This document shows, in pieces, positions 24,789 through 34,317 of a stretch of DNA of 64,000 nt. Positions within the stretch are counted from its first letter, which is position 1. Each line of letters opens with the position of its first letter. The DNA comes from a bacterium (GTDB taxonomy: Bacteria > Vulcanimicrobiota > Vulcanimicrobiia > Vulcanimicrobiales > Vulcanimicrobiaceae): NCBI GenBank assembly GCA_021832345.1, contig JAKBKY010000001.1, positions 396,385 to 460,384 on the forward strand. Direction: 5' to 3'. The translations under genes were made by a program, and so were the position numbers. Below the pieces are notes generated by a model, which worked only from the letters and a program-made list of their open reading frames with translations, had not been told where the DNA came from and did not search any database.

Positions 24789-26444
24789 ATGACCGTTCTC
24801 GATTTAGGAGTCGAACTCCGAGAAAAACTCGGGTTCACCGCCTTCTACCCCGGCCAAGAAGAGGTCGTCCTGCGCGTGCTCGCGGGCGAAGACACGCTGG
24901 CTATCCTGGCCACCGGTGCAGGCAAGAGCCTCACCTACCAGCTCTCCGCGCTCTTGCTTGAAGGAACGACCCTGGTCGTCAGCCCGCTGATCGCTCTCAT
25001 GAAAGATCAGCTCGATATGTTGCGGGGTCTTGGCGTTACCGACGTCGTCGCGCTGAACTCGACGCTCTCGGACGAACAAGAGGCGGCAGCCCTCGAACGA
25101 ATCGCCTCGGGGCGCGTAAAGATCGCGTACACGACGCCGGAGAAACTCGAGGACGAATCCTTCATCAACCTGTTGCGGAAGATCAACGTCCCGCTCTTCG
25201 TCGTTGACGAAGCCCACTGCATCAGCCAATGGGGACACGATTTTCGCCCGGCATATCTAGCGCTCGGTTCGGTGATTGCCAAGCTCGGCAAACCGACCGT
25301 CCTCGCTCTGACCGCCACCGCCACCCCAGCCGTACGCGATGACATCCTCCATCAGCTCGACATCGAACATATCAAACCGATCGTCCGCGGCTTCGACCGT
25401 CCCAATCTTATCTATGAAGCGCGGCGCGCCGACAAGGAAGCCGATAAGCTCAAGGCCATCTCGACGCTCTTCTCGGGCCAACAAGCTCTTGCCGGGACGG
25501 GGATCATCTATACGGCTACGATCAAGAACGCCTTGGAGGTCTGCGCGTTCCTTACAGAGCAGCTCGGCATTCCGGCGGCGGTCTATCACTCAAAGTTGCA
25601 CAAGCACGAACGCACACGCGTTCATGAGTTGTTCATGAACGAAGAGATCCGTGCGGTCGTCGCAACCAATGCCTTTGGCCTGGGCATCGATAAGCCGAAC
25701 ATCCGCTTCGTCGTCCACTACGACTTACCGGGATCGCTGGAGGCCTACGCGCAGGAGGCCGGCCGCTCGGGACGTGACGGAGACCCATCACGCTGCATCC
25801 TCGTCTATCGGATGAGCGACACGCGCGTGCAGAACTACTTCCTAACGGGCAAGTATCCCGGCGTGGAAGAGGTGCAACGCGTCTTCGGAACGATCAAAAT
25901 CTTCGGCGATCAGTCCAGCGGCGTGACGATGACGGATCTGCGCAAGATTCTACAGCTTCCGTTGACGAAACTTAAGGTCATCATCGCGCTGCTCAAGAAA
26001 TCGGGGTACATCGAAACGCTGGGGCGGTCCTCGTACGGCTTGACTGAGGCGGTGCGCAAGAACCGCGAACTCGTTCTGAGCCTGGCCAACTACGAAACCA
26101 AGAAGTCGTACGATCAGAGCAAACTTGCGATGATGCTGCAGTACGCCGAGACCACGGCCTGCCGCCGCCGATTCATCCTCAACTACTTTGGGGAGGACTA
26201 CCACGCCACCAACTGCGGTGCATGCGATAACTGCTTGCGGGCCAGCGCCGGCGGCGGGAATGCCCTGACTCCGGGCGCATCCACCGGGCCGTTTAGGATC
26301 GCCGACGTCGTCCTGCACCCCAAGTTCGGACAAGGCACTGTAGAGCGAGCTGAGAAAGACTTCGTGACCGTGCTCTTTCCCAACGTCGGCTATAAGACGC
26401 TGCTCACCTCATCGGTGACGCGCGGCGCCGCAAAGATCGCGTGA
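24789..26444 (+). CDS. recQ: RecQ family ATP-dependent DNA helicase with C-terminal Tudor-like domain
   Basis: 551 aa. Superfamily 2 helicase: Walker A ATGAGKS (K46), DEAH box D140-H143 in [17 protein letters not shown], motif [24 protein letters not shown] and [10 protein letters not shown]. The RQC zinc ligands are C...CGACDNC, ending about residue 482. Instead of an HRDC domain the last ~50 residues (502-545: [32 protein letters not shown]) look like the Tudor-like domain at the C-terminus of PcrA/UvrD, which contacts RNA polymerase. RecQ unwinds DNA 3'-5' in repair. Divergent from dnaX. Confidence 0.92.
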   Translation: MTVLDLGVELREKLGFTAFYPGQEEVVLRVLAGEDTLAILATGAGKSLTYQLSALLLEGTTLVVSPLIALMKDQLDMLRGLGVTDVVALNSTLSDEQEAAALERIASGRVKIAYTTPEKLEDESFINLLRKINVPLFVVDEAHCISQWGHDFRPAYLALGSVIAKLGKPTVLALTATATPAVRDDILHQLDIEHIKPIVRGFDRPNLIYEARRADKEADKLKAISTLFSGQQALAGTGIIYTATIKNALEVCAFLTEQLGIPAAVYHSKLHKHERTRVHELFMNEEIRAVVATNAFGLGIDKPNIRFVVHYDLPGSLEAYAQEAGRSGRDGDPSRCILVYRMSDTRVQNYFLTGKYPGVEEVQRVFGTIKIFGDQSSGVTMTDLRKILQLPLTKLKVIIALLKKSGYIETLGRSSYGLTEAVRKNRELVLSLANYETKKSYDQSKLAMMLQYAETTACRRRFILNYFGEDYHATNCGACDNCLRASAGGGNALTPGASTGPFRIADVVLHPKFGQGTVERAEKDFVTVLFPNVGYKTLLTSSVTRGAAKIA

Positions 26445-26459
26445 CCGCGGGCGCGGCCG

Positions 26460-28175
26460 TTGCAACTGCGTAACTTCCGTCTCGCCGAGGCGCTCCTAGC
26501 GGCCCTCTTCCTCGCAGGTGCCGGGATCGCAGCACTGGGCGCGGCGCCGGCGCCCGTGGCTACCCCGTTGCCGCCTAGCCCACCGTCAACGCCGGCCCCG
26601 CCAAGCGGTTTCCCAACCGGCACGCCGCCGCCAACGCTGTCCCTTCCATCGGCCGCTCCCAGCGCACTGCCGTCCGCCGCGCGAGCGGCACTGCCCAGCC
26701 CAACACCAACCCCGACGCAGCCGCCGATCGACGTGCAACCCGCCGCAGCCGACCTGCCGGTCGGCTCTTCGGTGACGCTCCAGGTCCAGAGTGCGCTTGG
26801 CAATCTGACGGTGACGGCGCAGAATCCAGCGCTGCTCACGGTGACCATCAACCAGCCCGCAGAGACGGTAACGCTGGTCGGTGTAGCACCGGGTGCCACG
26901 GCCCTGACGATCACCGATCAACGGGGGGTCAGCGCCATCGTCCCCGTGCGCGTCGCCTATAATGCCGGAACCTATGCCGAGAACGCCTCGCTGCAGCTCA
27001 CCGGCGATCCGGCCGGCCCCGAGTTCGTGAAAGCCGAGGCTGCGGCGCTCGCCCGGTCGCTGGCGCAAGCTCGACCGGGGGCTCAGATCGTCGCAGGAGC
27101 CGGCGACGTCTCTTTCGAGCACGCCCTCGGTCAAGACGACGTCGCCGACGTGCCGGTACCGGTCTTGATCCAAGGCAACGGTGACTTCTCGGTCTCGGGA
27201 ACTACGATGGTTAGGGTCGAGAACGTCGCGGCACCGCGAATCTCACCCGACTCACTCATGATCAGCGACTTCCCGGAGAAGCTCCTGCACAACGGCTTGC
27301 TCTTCACAGCGAAGCTGCGGCACGAAGTTCCCACGAGATTTCTCTACTACCACTATAATCCGCCGGGTCAACCGGATCGACGCATCGTCTTGCGCGTTCA
27401 CAACTACTCGCCGGAGCCGGCAACGCTGCAATTTATTGAAGGCCGCGCAGGCCCCTACCGCAATGGGCTTGAGGTCGGGCACGATTCGACCAAGACCTTT
27501 CTCGTTCGCCTCGTGCATAACGAGGGGCGCCTCATCGAGATCCCCGGAGACGGAACGATGAATCTCGTCGAACAACTCCTCCCGGCAGGCGATATCGTGA
27601 ATAACCTCATGCAACTGCGCGTGCTCAACGGAGGAACGGTCAACCTCACGCTCTTCGCCCAGAATGCTTCGGGCAGCCCCGACGAGTCGCTCGCCAACAT
27701 CAAGCTGCTCAACGGCACGCACCGCCACGCGCGTGGAATCTTCGCCATCCCGGAGTTACACTACGCCGCGCAATGGAATGTTACCGATCCTTACCTGGAG
27801 CTGCCTATCGGGCAGATCCCTCTGCCCAATCTGCTCAAGGGGCACGCGTTGGCCGGCGATTACGGCGTGCTGCAGTCCTTTGTCGTCAACATCATTAATC
27901 CGATGCCGACTCCGCAACATGTCGCCATCTACGAAAACCCGCGTGGCGGCACGGCCACCGGCACATTCCTCATCGACGGCACCATCGTGCAATCGCATCA
28001 GGTTCCGGCCTTCTCTCGCTTTAAGATCCGCCAGTACGTGATCCCAGCCAAGGGTTTCGTGCGGGTCACCATCGTCACCATGCCGGAGAGCGCCTCGAGT
28101 TATCCGCTGCGCTTGATCTTTGCCCCGGATGACGGCTCCGTACCGCCGGGCGCTCCAGGCTCCCCGATCTACTAG
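26460..28175 (+). CDS. Secreted protein with proline-rich linker, function unknown
   Basis: 571 aa from a TTG start 15 bases after recQ. A signal peptide (residues ~5-28, ending LGAAPAPVA) is followed by a Pro/Ala/Ser/Thr linker (30-90). A beta-rich domain comes next (VGSSVTLQVQSALGNLTVTA, VTLVGVAPGATALTITDQRG), Ig-like as in pilus or bacterial surface proteins. The remaining ~400 residues are also beta-rich (FLYYHYNPPGQPDRRIVLRV, VNIINPMPTPQHVAIYENP) without a known catalytic motif. The family was not recognised. It ends in a hairpin facing the convergent glycosidase gene. Confidence 0.75.
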   Translation: MQLRNFRLAEALLAALFLAGAGIAALGAAPAPVATPLPPSPPSTPAPPSGFPTGTPPPTLSLPSAAPSALPSAARAALPSPTPTPTQPPIDVQPAAADLPVGSSVTLQVQSALGNLTVTAQNPALLTVTINQPAETVTLVGVAPGATALTITDQRGVSAIVPVRVAYNAGTYAENASLQLTGDPAGPEFVKAEAAALARSLAQARPGAQIVAGAGDVSFEHALGQDDVADVPVPVLIQGNGDFSVSGTTMVRVENVAAPRISPDSLMISDFPEKLLHNGLLFTAKLRHEVPTRFLYYHYNPPGQPDRRIVLRVHNYSPEPATLQFIEGRAGPYRNGLEVGHDSTKTFLVRLVHNEGRLIEIPGDGTMNLVEQLLPAGDIVNNLMQLRVLNGGTVNLTLFAQNASGSPDESLANIKLLNGTHRHARGIFAIPELHYAAQWNVTDPYLELPIGQIPLPNLLKGHALAGDYGVLQSFVVNIINPMPTPQHVAIYENPRGGTATGTFLIDGTIVQSHQVPAFSRFKIRQYVIPAKGFVRVTIVTMPESASSYPLRLIFAPDDGSVPPGAPGSPIY

Positions 28176-28207
28176 CCGCTTCGCGCTATGCGTTGACGCA
28201 AGCGGTT
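28174..28207. terminator. Hairpin between convergent secreted-protein and glycosidase genes
   Basis: AGCCGCTT (28174-28181) can pair with AAGCGGTT (28200-28207) with one G-T pair, loop 18 bases, followed on the plus strand by TCATTT. The stop codons of both convergent genes (TAG 28173-28175; TGA 28209-28207) flank or enter the stem. Moderate support only. Confidence 0.4.
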
Positions 28208-30666
28208 CATTTCGGCGTAATCTCGATGAGCGCAAAGCCCCCGGCGTCGATGACCAGCGCAATGCCGTCGAGAATCGCCTGCTTCTTCATCGTTCCTCGC
28301 TCTTGCCAATCGTTCCAAACGGTCGAGAAGATGCGTACCGTGTGTTCGTCCTGCGGTAGCGTCGCAAGAGAGGCGGCAGCGGTAACGGCCTGCGTGCCCG
28401 AGTTGCCGACAAAGAGCAGTGTCCGCTCGCGATCGGCGAACGCGACGAGGGTTGCGCGAGGATCGGTCGCTTGGCTCTGCTCCGTAATATCCTCCGCATA
28501 GTGCGTCAGAGGCGCGTCGCAAGGCAGGTCGGAGGTCGTGTAGACGTGCAGGCCATCCGGCATCCGCACGGCGATCCAAGCGATCTCCTTGCCGCGAAAC
28601 GGGACGTTCGTGGCAGTGAGCCAACGCCAATCGTCGGCAAGCGACGGACGTATCCGCGCCTGTTGGCCGGCCACGTCCAGACCACCGGCACCCTCGATCG
28701 CCGCCCAGAGGTAGCGCGGCGCATCCCAGGGCGAGAGCATCATGCCTTGGTTGACCAGGATCTCACCGTGAAGCCACTCCGAAAACTGACCGGGCACGGT
28801 ATTGTTGTGCCGGGGATCGCTCGAAAAGTGCCGGAAGCTCGTCGAGAGCGCCTTGGCCATGAAGCCCGGGTTGTACTGCGCCGCCGCAAAGGCGTACCAA
28901 AATGTCACAGCGACCCAGACACCTCCAAGCAGCCCGTAGCCGTTGGTCGGGCCGTAACTCAAGTCATCGCGCGGCACCGTCCGTATGCCGGCATCGGTCC
29001 AAAATGCAGCATCGCTCAGCGTCCCGATGATACGTGCCGCGCGTTCGGGTGGGGCGACACCAAAGAGCACCGGGAAGACGAGATCTGCGGTGACCTCGCT
29101 GCGGCGCGAACCGTCAACATCGAGGGTTAGGTAGTACAGGTCGTTATCAGGATTGACGAGGTGCGCGTTGATCGCCTCGCGTAGGGCCGCCGCCGAGGCA
29201 CGGTATTTTGAGGCTGATTGCTCGTCTCCAAGGAGTGCCGCCATCTCCGAGAGTGATTGGAGTGCGGCATAACATTCGGAGTTGATTTCGGTTGAGGCTC
29301 CGCTAATCCGATAGTTTTGAATGACGTTGCGCCACCCGACGATACCCCAGTCTGAACTCCGTGTCGCTGTGCACCATACCAGGCCTTGTTCGTTGCGTTG
29401 TGAGAGCATATACTCCATCGCGCGGACGGCACGCGGATAGCACTCCTGCAAGAACTCTCTGTTAGCGGTGACGGCATAATGGTGCCACAAGGCAATCACC
29501 GCCAATGGAGTGTTATCGTTGACATTGAGACCGTAGTCTTCGCTCTTATCGTTGCGGACATCGTAGTATTCGACAATCTTTCCGCTGGGCTCTTGAAGCC
29601 GGAAATAAGCCCCCAATGAATCACGCGCAAAGTCATGGTTGAGGTAGTCTGCGCCGAACGACATCCATGCCGTATCTCGTCCAACGCTATTGTTGCTGCG
29701 CGTCGGATCGTTCACAAAGCACCACCCGGTAGGCGCATACGTTTGCACTCGCAACATATTTGCCTTTGCCCAGAGGACGCCCTGATTGACATCGTGGTTT
29801 GGCGTTCGAAGAATGGACCGGCGCAAGTATTTCCAATAGTGCGCAGACGTCTGCGTTAGGGCACCCTCACCGCCCGGACAGCGTTTTCGAGCAGTCGCTA
29901 GATCGTCGCGCGACGTCGCGGAGATCACACAGAGCAGGTTGACCCACCGGTCCGCCCCGGGTTCTAAGTCGATAGCGAGGTGAAAGGCGCCGACGGGATC
30001 GGGTCCCAGCGCCACGACCCTTGCGGCCAGTTCGCCCGGCGACGTGCGCGCCACGACCTTCCCGCGATTGTCACTGACTTCCCAGCCTTGGGCGGCCTCA
30101 AGCGGTCCAAAGAACCGAATCTGCGATGGACTGCTGCGGTTCCAGGCCACAATCCCTCCCAAACGCTCGTCATACTCTGCGGCGATATCGGGAGCGGTAT
30201 CTCCGCGCAACTCGCAAAAGGCATAGAGATCGAACGAGACCGCCGCCGCAGACGGATTGGTAACATGCACACGGTAGTACACCGCCGGCGGCGGGACTGC
30301 ACCCTCGCCCGCGTCGTGATTATAGGCAAACACCTGCTCGTGGACGCTGACGCCGTTGTCGAGCGTATGCACGTAGTCCTGGCGCTCGGGATGTATATGA
30401 AACTGCCCGTGGTGACGCGCCAGGCGCACCGTGCTGCGGCGATCCCAGTAGCTGACGTCGAGGGCGCCAAAGTACCGGCACCCTGCATCGCTGCCAAAGA
30501 TGGTCGCGATTGCTCCGGTCGGCTTGAGAATGACGAAGCAGCGCGGCGCCCCAAGGGTGCTGCCTTGTGCCATTTGGTCGTCGTCGAGAACGTAGGCGAA
30601 GCGCTCATCCACGGAGCTCCCGGTGGAGGGTTCGACCACAGGCCCAATCAGGTCGTAACGCGCCAT
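28207..30666 (-). CDS. Six-hairpin (alpha/alpha) glycosidase-like protein
   Basis: 819 aa from ATG 30666 with AGGG upstream; 30 further in-frame codons upstream look non-coding. An N-terminal beta-sandwich part (about 1-280: FVILKPTGAIATIFGSD, YYRVHVTNPSAAAVSFDLYA) precedes an all-helical catalytic-like domain (WAKANMLRVQTYAPTGWCF, SVGRDTAWMSFGADYLN, NDNTPLAVIALWHHYAV, STEINSECYAALQSL, YGPTNGYGLLGGVWVAV) and a C-terminal beta domain. This order resembles GH94, GH63, GH78 and amylo-alpha-1,6-glucosidase-like families. No signal peptide, so cytosolic. The exact family and substrate cannot be told; nearby GT4 suggests glycan or storage-sugar turnover. Confidence 0.75.
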   Translation of the reverse strand: MARYDLIGPVVEPSTGSSVDERFAYVLDDDQMAQGSTLGAPRCFVILKPTGAIATIFGSDAGCRYFGALDVSYWDRRSTVRLARHHGQFHIHPERQDYVHTLDNGVSVHEQVFAYNHDAGEGAVPPPAVYYRVHVTNPSAAAVSFDLYAFCELRGDTAPDIAAEYDERLGGIVAWNRSSPSQIRFFGPLEAAQGWEVSDNRGKVVARTSPGELAARVVALGPDPVGAFHLAIDLEPGADRWVNLLCVISATSRDDLATARKRCPGGEGALTQTSAHYWKYLRRSILRTPNHDVNQGVLWAKANMLRVQTYAPTGWCFVNDPTRSNNSVGRDTAWMSFGADYLNHDFARDSLGAYFRLQEPSGKIVEYYDVRNDKSEDYGLNVNDNTPLAVIALWHHYAVTANREFLQECYPRAVRAMEYMLSQRNEQGLVWCTATRSSDWGIVGWRNVIQNYRISGASTEINSECYAALQSLSEMAALLGDEQSASKYRASAAALREAINAHLVNPDNDLYYLTLDVDGSRRSEVTADLVFPVLFGVAPPERAARIIGTLSDAAFWTDAGIRTVPRDDLSYGPTNGYGLLGGVWVAVTFWYAFAAAQYNPGFMAKALSTSFRHFSSDPRHNNTVPGQFSEWLHGEILVNQGMMLSPWDAPRYLWAAIEGAGGLDVAGQQARIRPSLADDWRWLTATNVPFRGKEIAWIAVRMPDGLHVYTTSDLPCDAPLTHYAEDITEQSQATDPRATLVAFADRERTLLFVGNSGTQAVTAAASLATLPQDEHTVRIFSTVWNDWQERGTMKKQAILDGIALVIDAGGFALIEITPK

Positions 30667-30814
30667 CAGAGCCCTGCTGCCCGAGATCGGGTTCGCGGAA
30701 CGCCGCTCGACGCATACGCTGATGCGCCGGTTGCACTCGCGCACTCGGGTGTCCATAAGATCATGATGCTCACGGTATACCCGCCATGCGACCGCTCACG
30801 TCGGGATACGGTGC

Positions 30815-31837
30815 CTACGTTGCCAACGCGCGTTGATAGACGCCGGTCATGGCCTGCGCCATGGCCGGCCAAGCGAATCGCGTAACGGCGCCGGCGCGCA
30901 GCGCCTCGGCACGTAGCTGCGCCTGCGAGGACCCCAGAGCCTCGCGCAACGCGGCGGCCCACGCTTGCCCGTCATCGGGCGCGATCAGGGGCGCGCCGTC
31001 GCCCACGACCTCCGGCAGAGAGCCGGCGTCGGAGACCACCAGTGGAACGCCCGCGCAGAGCGCCTGCGCTGCAGCGTACCCGAAGCCTTCGTAGCGAGAG
31101 GGAACGGCGGCCACCGCGCACTCGGCATGCAAGGCGATCAACTCCGCACGGCTCACGTAACCGCGCAGTTCGACCCGCTGCGCGACCCCAAGGCGTCCGG
31201 CAAGCGCGAGGCACTCTTGCGCGTAGGGAGTCCGCGGCCCGACACTCACCAGCCGCGCGTACGGCACGGCGGGAAGCGCGCGTATCAGCACGGCGAGATT
31301 CTTTCTCCGCTCGACGGTTCCGACCGCCAAGATGGTGGTGCCGTCACTGCGGCGTTGCAGCCGCGCGTACTCTGGGGCGACACCGGGATAGACCACATCC
31401 ACGCACGCCGGATCGATGCCGCCAAACTCACAGAGCTCCGTGCGTGAAAACGTCGAATCCACGACGATTCGACGAGCGTGGCGATAGCGTGCCAGCGAAA
31501 ATGCGCCGAAGTACGTGCGCGCATAGAACCGTGCGTGATTTTGGACTCGCAGCCACGCGACATCGTGGACCGTGACCACCGTCGGAAGCGGCAGGAACAG
31601 CGGCATCGTCCCGGAGGCACAATGCAGCAGATCGGCCCCCGAGCGCGCAGCACGCCGCGGGAGCAGCACCTGATCCCAAAGCAGGCGCCGATCGAAGCGC
31701 CATGGGCTCAACGTCGCCTCGGCTAGGGTCGCGACATCAACGCCAAGGTCTCGCAGCGCCGCCGCCAGCCCATGAACATATTCACCGATCCCGGTGGCCG
31801 TGCCGACGGCCAACTGCGCATCGAGCGCAACCTTCAT
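30815..31837 (-). CDS. Glycosyltransferase family 4
   Basis: 340 aa GT-B fold enzyme. The N-terminal domain starts MKVALDAQLAVGTATGIGEYV; the C-terminal donor-binding domain has ILAVGTVERRKNLAVLIRAL and the family motif PSRYEGFGYAAAQALCAGVP with the E...E pair, then VVSDAGSLPEVVGDGA. GT4 enzymes transfer sugars from nucleotide donors with retention, often for exopolysaccharide or LPS. It overlaps the TPR gene by ATGA, so the two probably work together. Confidence 0.9.
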   Translation of the reverse strand: MKVALDAQLAVGTATGIGEYVHGLAAALRDLGVDVATLAEATLSPWRFDRRLLWDQVLLPRRAARSGADLLHCASGTMPLFLPLPTVVTVHDVAWLRVQNHARFYARTYFGAFSLARYRHARRIVVDSTFSRTELCEFGGIDPACVDVVYPGVAPEYARLQRRSDGTTILAVGTVERRKNLAVLIRALPAVPYARLVSVGPRTPYAQECLALAGRLGVAQRVELRGYVSRAELIALHAECAVAAVPSRYEGFGYAAAQALCAGVPLVVSDAGSLPEVVGDGAPLIAPDDGQAWAAALREALGSSQAQLRAEALRAGAVTRFAWPAMAQAMTGVYQRALAT

Positions 31838-32658
31838 TGCAGCTTACGTTCCAAAGAGAGGACCGCCGGAGCTCTCGGCGCGCGCGCGCGTGCCTGCTGG
31901 AGATAGCGCACCGCCGCGACACGGTCGCCCTGCGCCAAGGCCACCATGCCTAAGCCGGCGTACGCATCGGCGCTGGCCGGATCGACGCCAAGATCGCGCA
32001 TGAACGTCACCCGCGCGGCAGGAAGATCGCCAAGATGAAACTGCCCAAAGGCGAGTGCCAGTAAGTACTTCTCAGAGTATGGCGCAAGCGTGACGGCACT
32101 ATGGTAGCGTAGGACCGCGCGAGCTCGTAAACGGCGGATCGCCGTCTGCGAGGGCGCATACCAACTGCGTTGCGTATCCAATCGCCCGAGCTCCCAGTAG
32201 GCTTCGCCCACCGCATTGGGATGCGTGCCCAGCGTTCGTAGTCGTCGTAAGAGCCTGCGCTCAACCCGGGCCGCGGCCTGCGGATGGTGCGCCGCTGACG
32301 CCCGGACGATCGCTCGAACCGCGTCGATATCCGGCGCCGCAAGATCGTAGCGCAGGGCGCGCTGCGGGTGCCCTGCGGCACGCGCGATCCGCGCCAAGAG
32401 TTCGTTGCGAATAGGAGAATCGGGCAGCGCATCGGCGTAGCGCCGGGCGGATCGAAGATCGCCTTGCTGCAGAGCAGTTCGCGCCAGCGACGTTTCGACG
32501 TACGGTGCCGGAGCAACCCGTGCGATCGTGCGATCGATTGCGACGCCGACGGAGATCGGCACACGTGCCGGAAACGACCACGACACCGCTGCGTCGTGGT
32601 AGAGCGCATCCGAACCGAGCTGCACGACACCCAGGGCAACGGTCAAGATGACGATCAC
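31834..32658 (-). CDS. Membrane-anchored TPR protein
   Basis: 274 aa from GTG 32658; coding-like residues continue upstream (LARRFAPYRAVLVAV), so the real start may be a few codons earlier and overlap the previous gene. One N-terminal membrane helix (VILTVALGVVQLG), then helical tetratricopeptide-like repeats (VETSLARTALQQGDLRSARR; VTFMRDLGVDPASADAYAGL; MVALAQGDRVAAVRYLQQA). TPRs mediate protein interactions. Coupled to the GT4 gene, so a scaffold for polysaccharide assembly is a reasonable guess. Confidence 0.7.
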   Translation of the reverse strand: MIVILTVALGVVQLGSDALYHDAAVSWSFPARVPISVGVAIDRTIARVAPAPYVETSLARTALQQGDLRSARRYADALPDSPIRNELLARIARAAGHPQRALRYDLAAPDIDAVRAIVRASAAHHPQAAARVERRLLRRLRTLGTHPNAVGEAYWELGRLDTQRSWYAPSQTAIRRLRARAVLRYHSAVTLAPYSEKYLLALAFGQFHLGDLPAARVTFMRDLGVDPASADAYAGLGMVALAQGDRVAAVRYLQQARARAPRAPAVLSLERKLQ

Positions 32659-32702
32659 TGCAACCAGTACGGCCCGGTAGGGCGCGAAGCGCCGGGCCAG
32701 GG

Positions 32703-33851
32703 TCAGAACTTCACCGTGAGCTTGAGATCTTCGTGCGTGCTGGAGAAATCGAGTTGGGGTGAGAGCATATCCTGATACCGATAGGAGCCCGCTGAGAGGG
32801 TGAGCGCCGCCGACGTTCGCGGTATCGAGAACGTGAGATGACCAAGATAGGCATCGTTACGAGCGTTGAGCGTCGTTGCACTTGAGTTGACGCCATGCAG
32901 GCGTTGTTGGTCGTATCCAACGCCGAGCGTGATGCCCGGAGTCAACGGGACCGCCACTCGCGCCCCGACGTTATGTTTGGCAACCTCGGCCGAACCCATC
33001 GAAAAAGGAAGCCCTACGATCGGCACATAGGGGAACAGCGCGGATGCGCCACGCGTATAATCGGCAAGGCTGGATGAGACATGCACGTGGAGATCGCGCG
33101 AGCCTGCGTGCACCGCGAAACTCGCCGTCGTGGCGATGCGCCGCTCGCGAAGACCACTGCCCGCCAGCGGTACACAGTTGACGCCAAGTGCACACCGGCG
33201 CATGCCTGAAGGCGCAAATGCCGGCTGCGGATCGCCGGCCGAGACGCGCCCCACCAGGCGCAAGGCGCCGATGCGCAACGCTCCCGGCGGCTGGAACTTC
33301 ATGGCGGTGCGCGGCAGAAGCATACTCTCGGCAACGTTGTGCCGATCGGGCAAGGGCGCCAATGCGATCACCGCCCGCGTGGGGACGACCACGCCCAGGC
33401 GAGTGTCAAACGGACTAAGCGCCTGCCTGCCTTGCGCAAGGGTGCCTCCGTAGTGAAACGTCGGGACCGTAATCCGGAGCATCGATGGTGCCGAGGAACC
33501 CTCAAGCGCGGCAACCGAGACCAACGGGAAAGCCATCGTTCGAGGACCAAATGCCCGAACCGACGCCGCGGGCAGCACGGGTGCCGCACCGAAGGAGAAC
33601 CCTAAGCCCCGAAGCGGCGAGCGTCCCAGTTCACCTGCCTGTTCCGGCACGGCGCCGGTCGTCAACCCGCCGAAGAACTCCGAGACCAGCACCGGGCCGA
33701 TCTGCGGAACCGCGTCAAAGATCGACGGCGCGCGAAGCGGTACAGCGGCCAGACCAATGCCCGGAAGAAGCGCCCCAGCGAACACTGCTCCGAAGATCCA
33801 GCGTACCAGCCTCCCGAGAACCACTCGATTCCTTCCGATGAGCCGAACCAT
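32703..33851 (-). CDS. Putative exported beta-rich protein, unrecognised
   Basis: 382 aa from ATG 33851. It has a signal peptide-like N-terminus (LVRWIFGAVFAGALLPGIGLA) and a C-terminal half of alternating strands ending in KLTVKF. Terminal Phe and strand pairs such as GITLGVGYDQQRL and AALTLSAGSYRYQ suggest an outer-membrane beta-barrel. The first half is Pro/Ala-rich. No homologue was recognised. It lies just upstream of the TPR-GT4 pair on the same strand, so a polysaccharide-export role is possible but unproven. Confidence 0.55.
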   Translation of the reverse strand: MVRLIGRNRVVLGRLVRWIFGAVFAGALLPGIGLAAVPLRAPSIFDAVPQIGPVLVSEFFGGLTTGAVPEQAGELGRSPLRGLGFSFGAAPVLPAASVRAFGPRTMAFPLVSVAALEGSSAPSMLRITVPTFHYGGTLAQGRQALSPFDTRLGVVVPTRAVIALAPLPDRHNVAESMLLPRTAMKFQPPGALRIGALRLVGRVSAGDPQPAFAPSGMRRCALGVNCVPLAGSGLRERRIATTASFAVHAGSRDLHVHVSSSLADYTRGASALFPYVPIVGLPFSMGSAEVAKHNVGARVAVPLTPGITLGVGYDQQRLHGVNSSATTLNARNDAYLGHLTFSIPRTSAALTLSAGSYRYQDMLSPQLDFSSTHEDLKLTVKF

Positions 33852-33897
33852 CAACCTGATACTCTAAGGTATCGTCCTTATGGGCCGAACGTTACAT

Positions 33898-34317
33898 CTA
33901 CGACGTCATATTTCTACATTCCCTGCGGAGCAGGTAACGACGCGCAATCAGGACCGCCGCATAGTCGTCGATCGGAACCGGGGGGAGTTGGAGACCGATG
34001 GGGATGATCCGGCGCCAGCCATGCGGGGGATGCTCCGCGAAGTAGAGGGCCCGGGCGCGCAGGGTCGTCTCCCGCTCGTCGATGGAGCAGAGGGGGAGGC
34101 CCATCCCTTCAAGGATCGCGCGGACCTGGCGGGCATTGGTTCCGCTCCCGAGCGCCACCACATCGATCGTCTGCGCCGCTGCCAGCCTGGCGAGAAGCTC
34201 GGAGAGCTCCCGCGGAGGAACGATCCCCCGCACCAGCACGAGCCCGGCGGGGTCGAGTACTGCGTAACCAACCTTGGCCGTGCCCGGATCGACGCCGAGA
34301 ACGCAGCCGCCGGCCAT
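33898..34317 (-). CDS. RuvX/YqgF-type RNase H-fold nuclease
   Basis: 139 aa, the usual size. The RNase H-fold first strand and aspartate are in LGVDPGTAKVGYAVLD, the second acidic site is in SIDERETTLRAR, and the third in PIDDYAAVLIARRYL. YqgF proteins process the 5' end of 16S rRNA or resolve Holliday junctions; related RuvC-like proteins have similar motifs, so the exact subfamily is uncertain. Its ATG overlaps the DUF3084 stop by one base (TGATG). Confidence 0.75.
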   Translation of the reverse strand: MAGGCVLGVDPGTAKVGYAVLDPAGLVLVRGIVPPRELSELLARLAAAQTIDVVALGSGTNARQVRAILEGMGLPLCSIDERETTLRARALYFAEHPPHGWRRIIPIGLQLPPVPIDDYAAVLIARRYLLRRECRNMTS

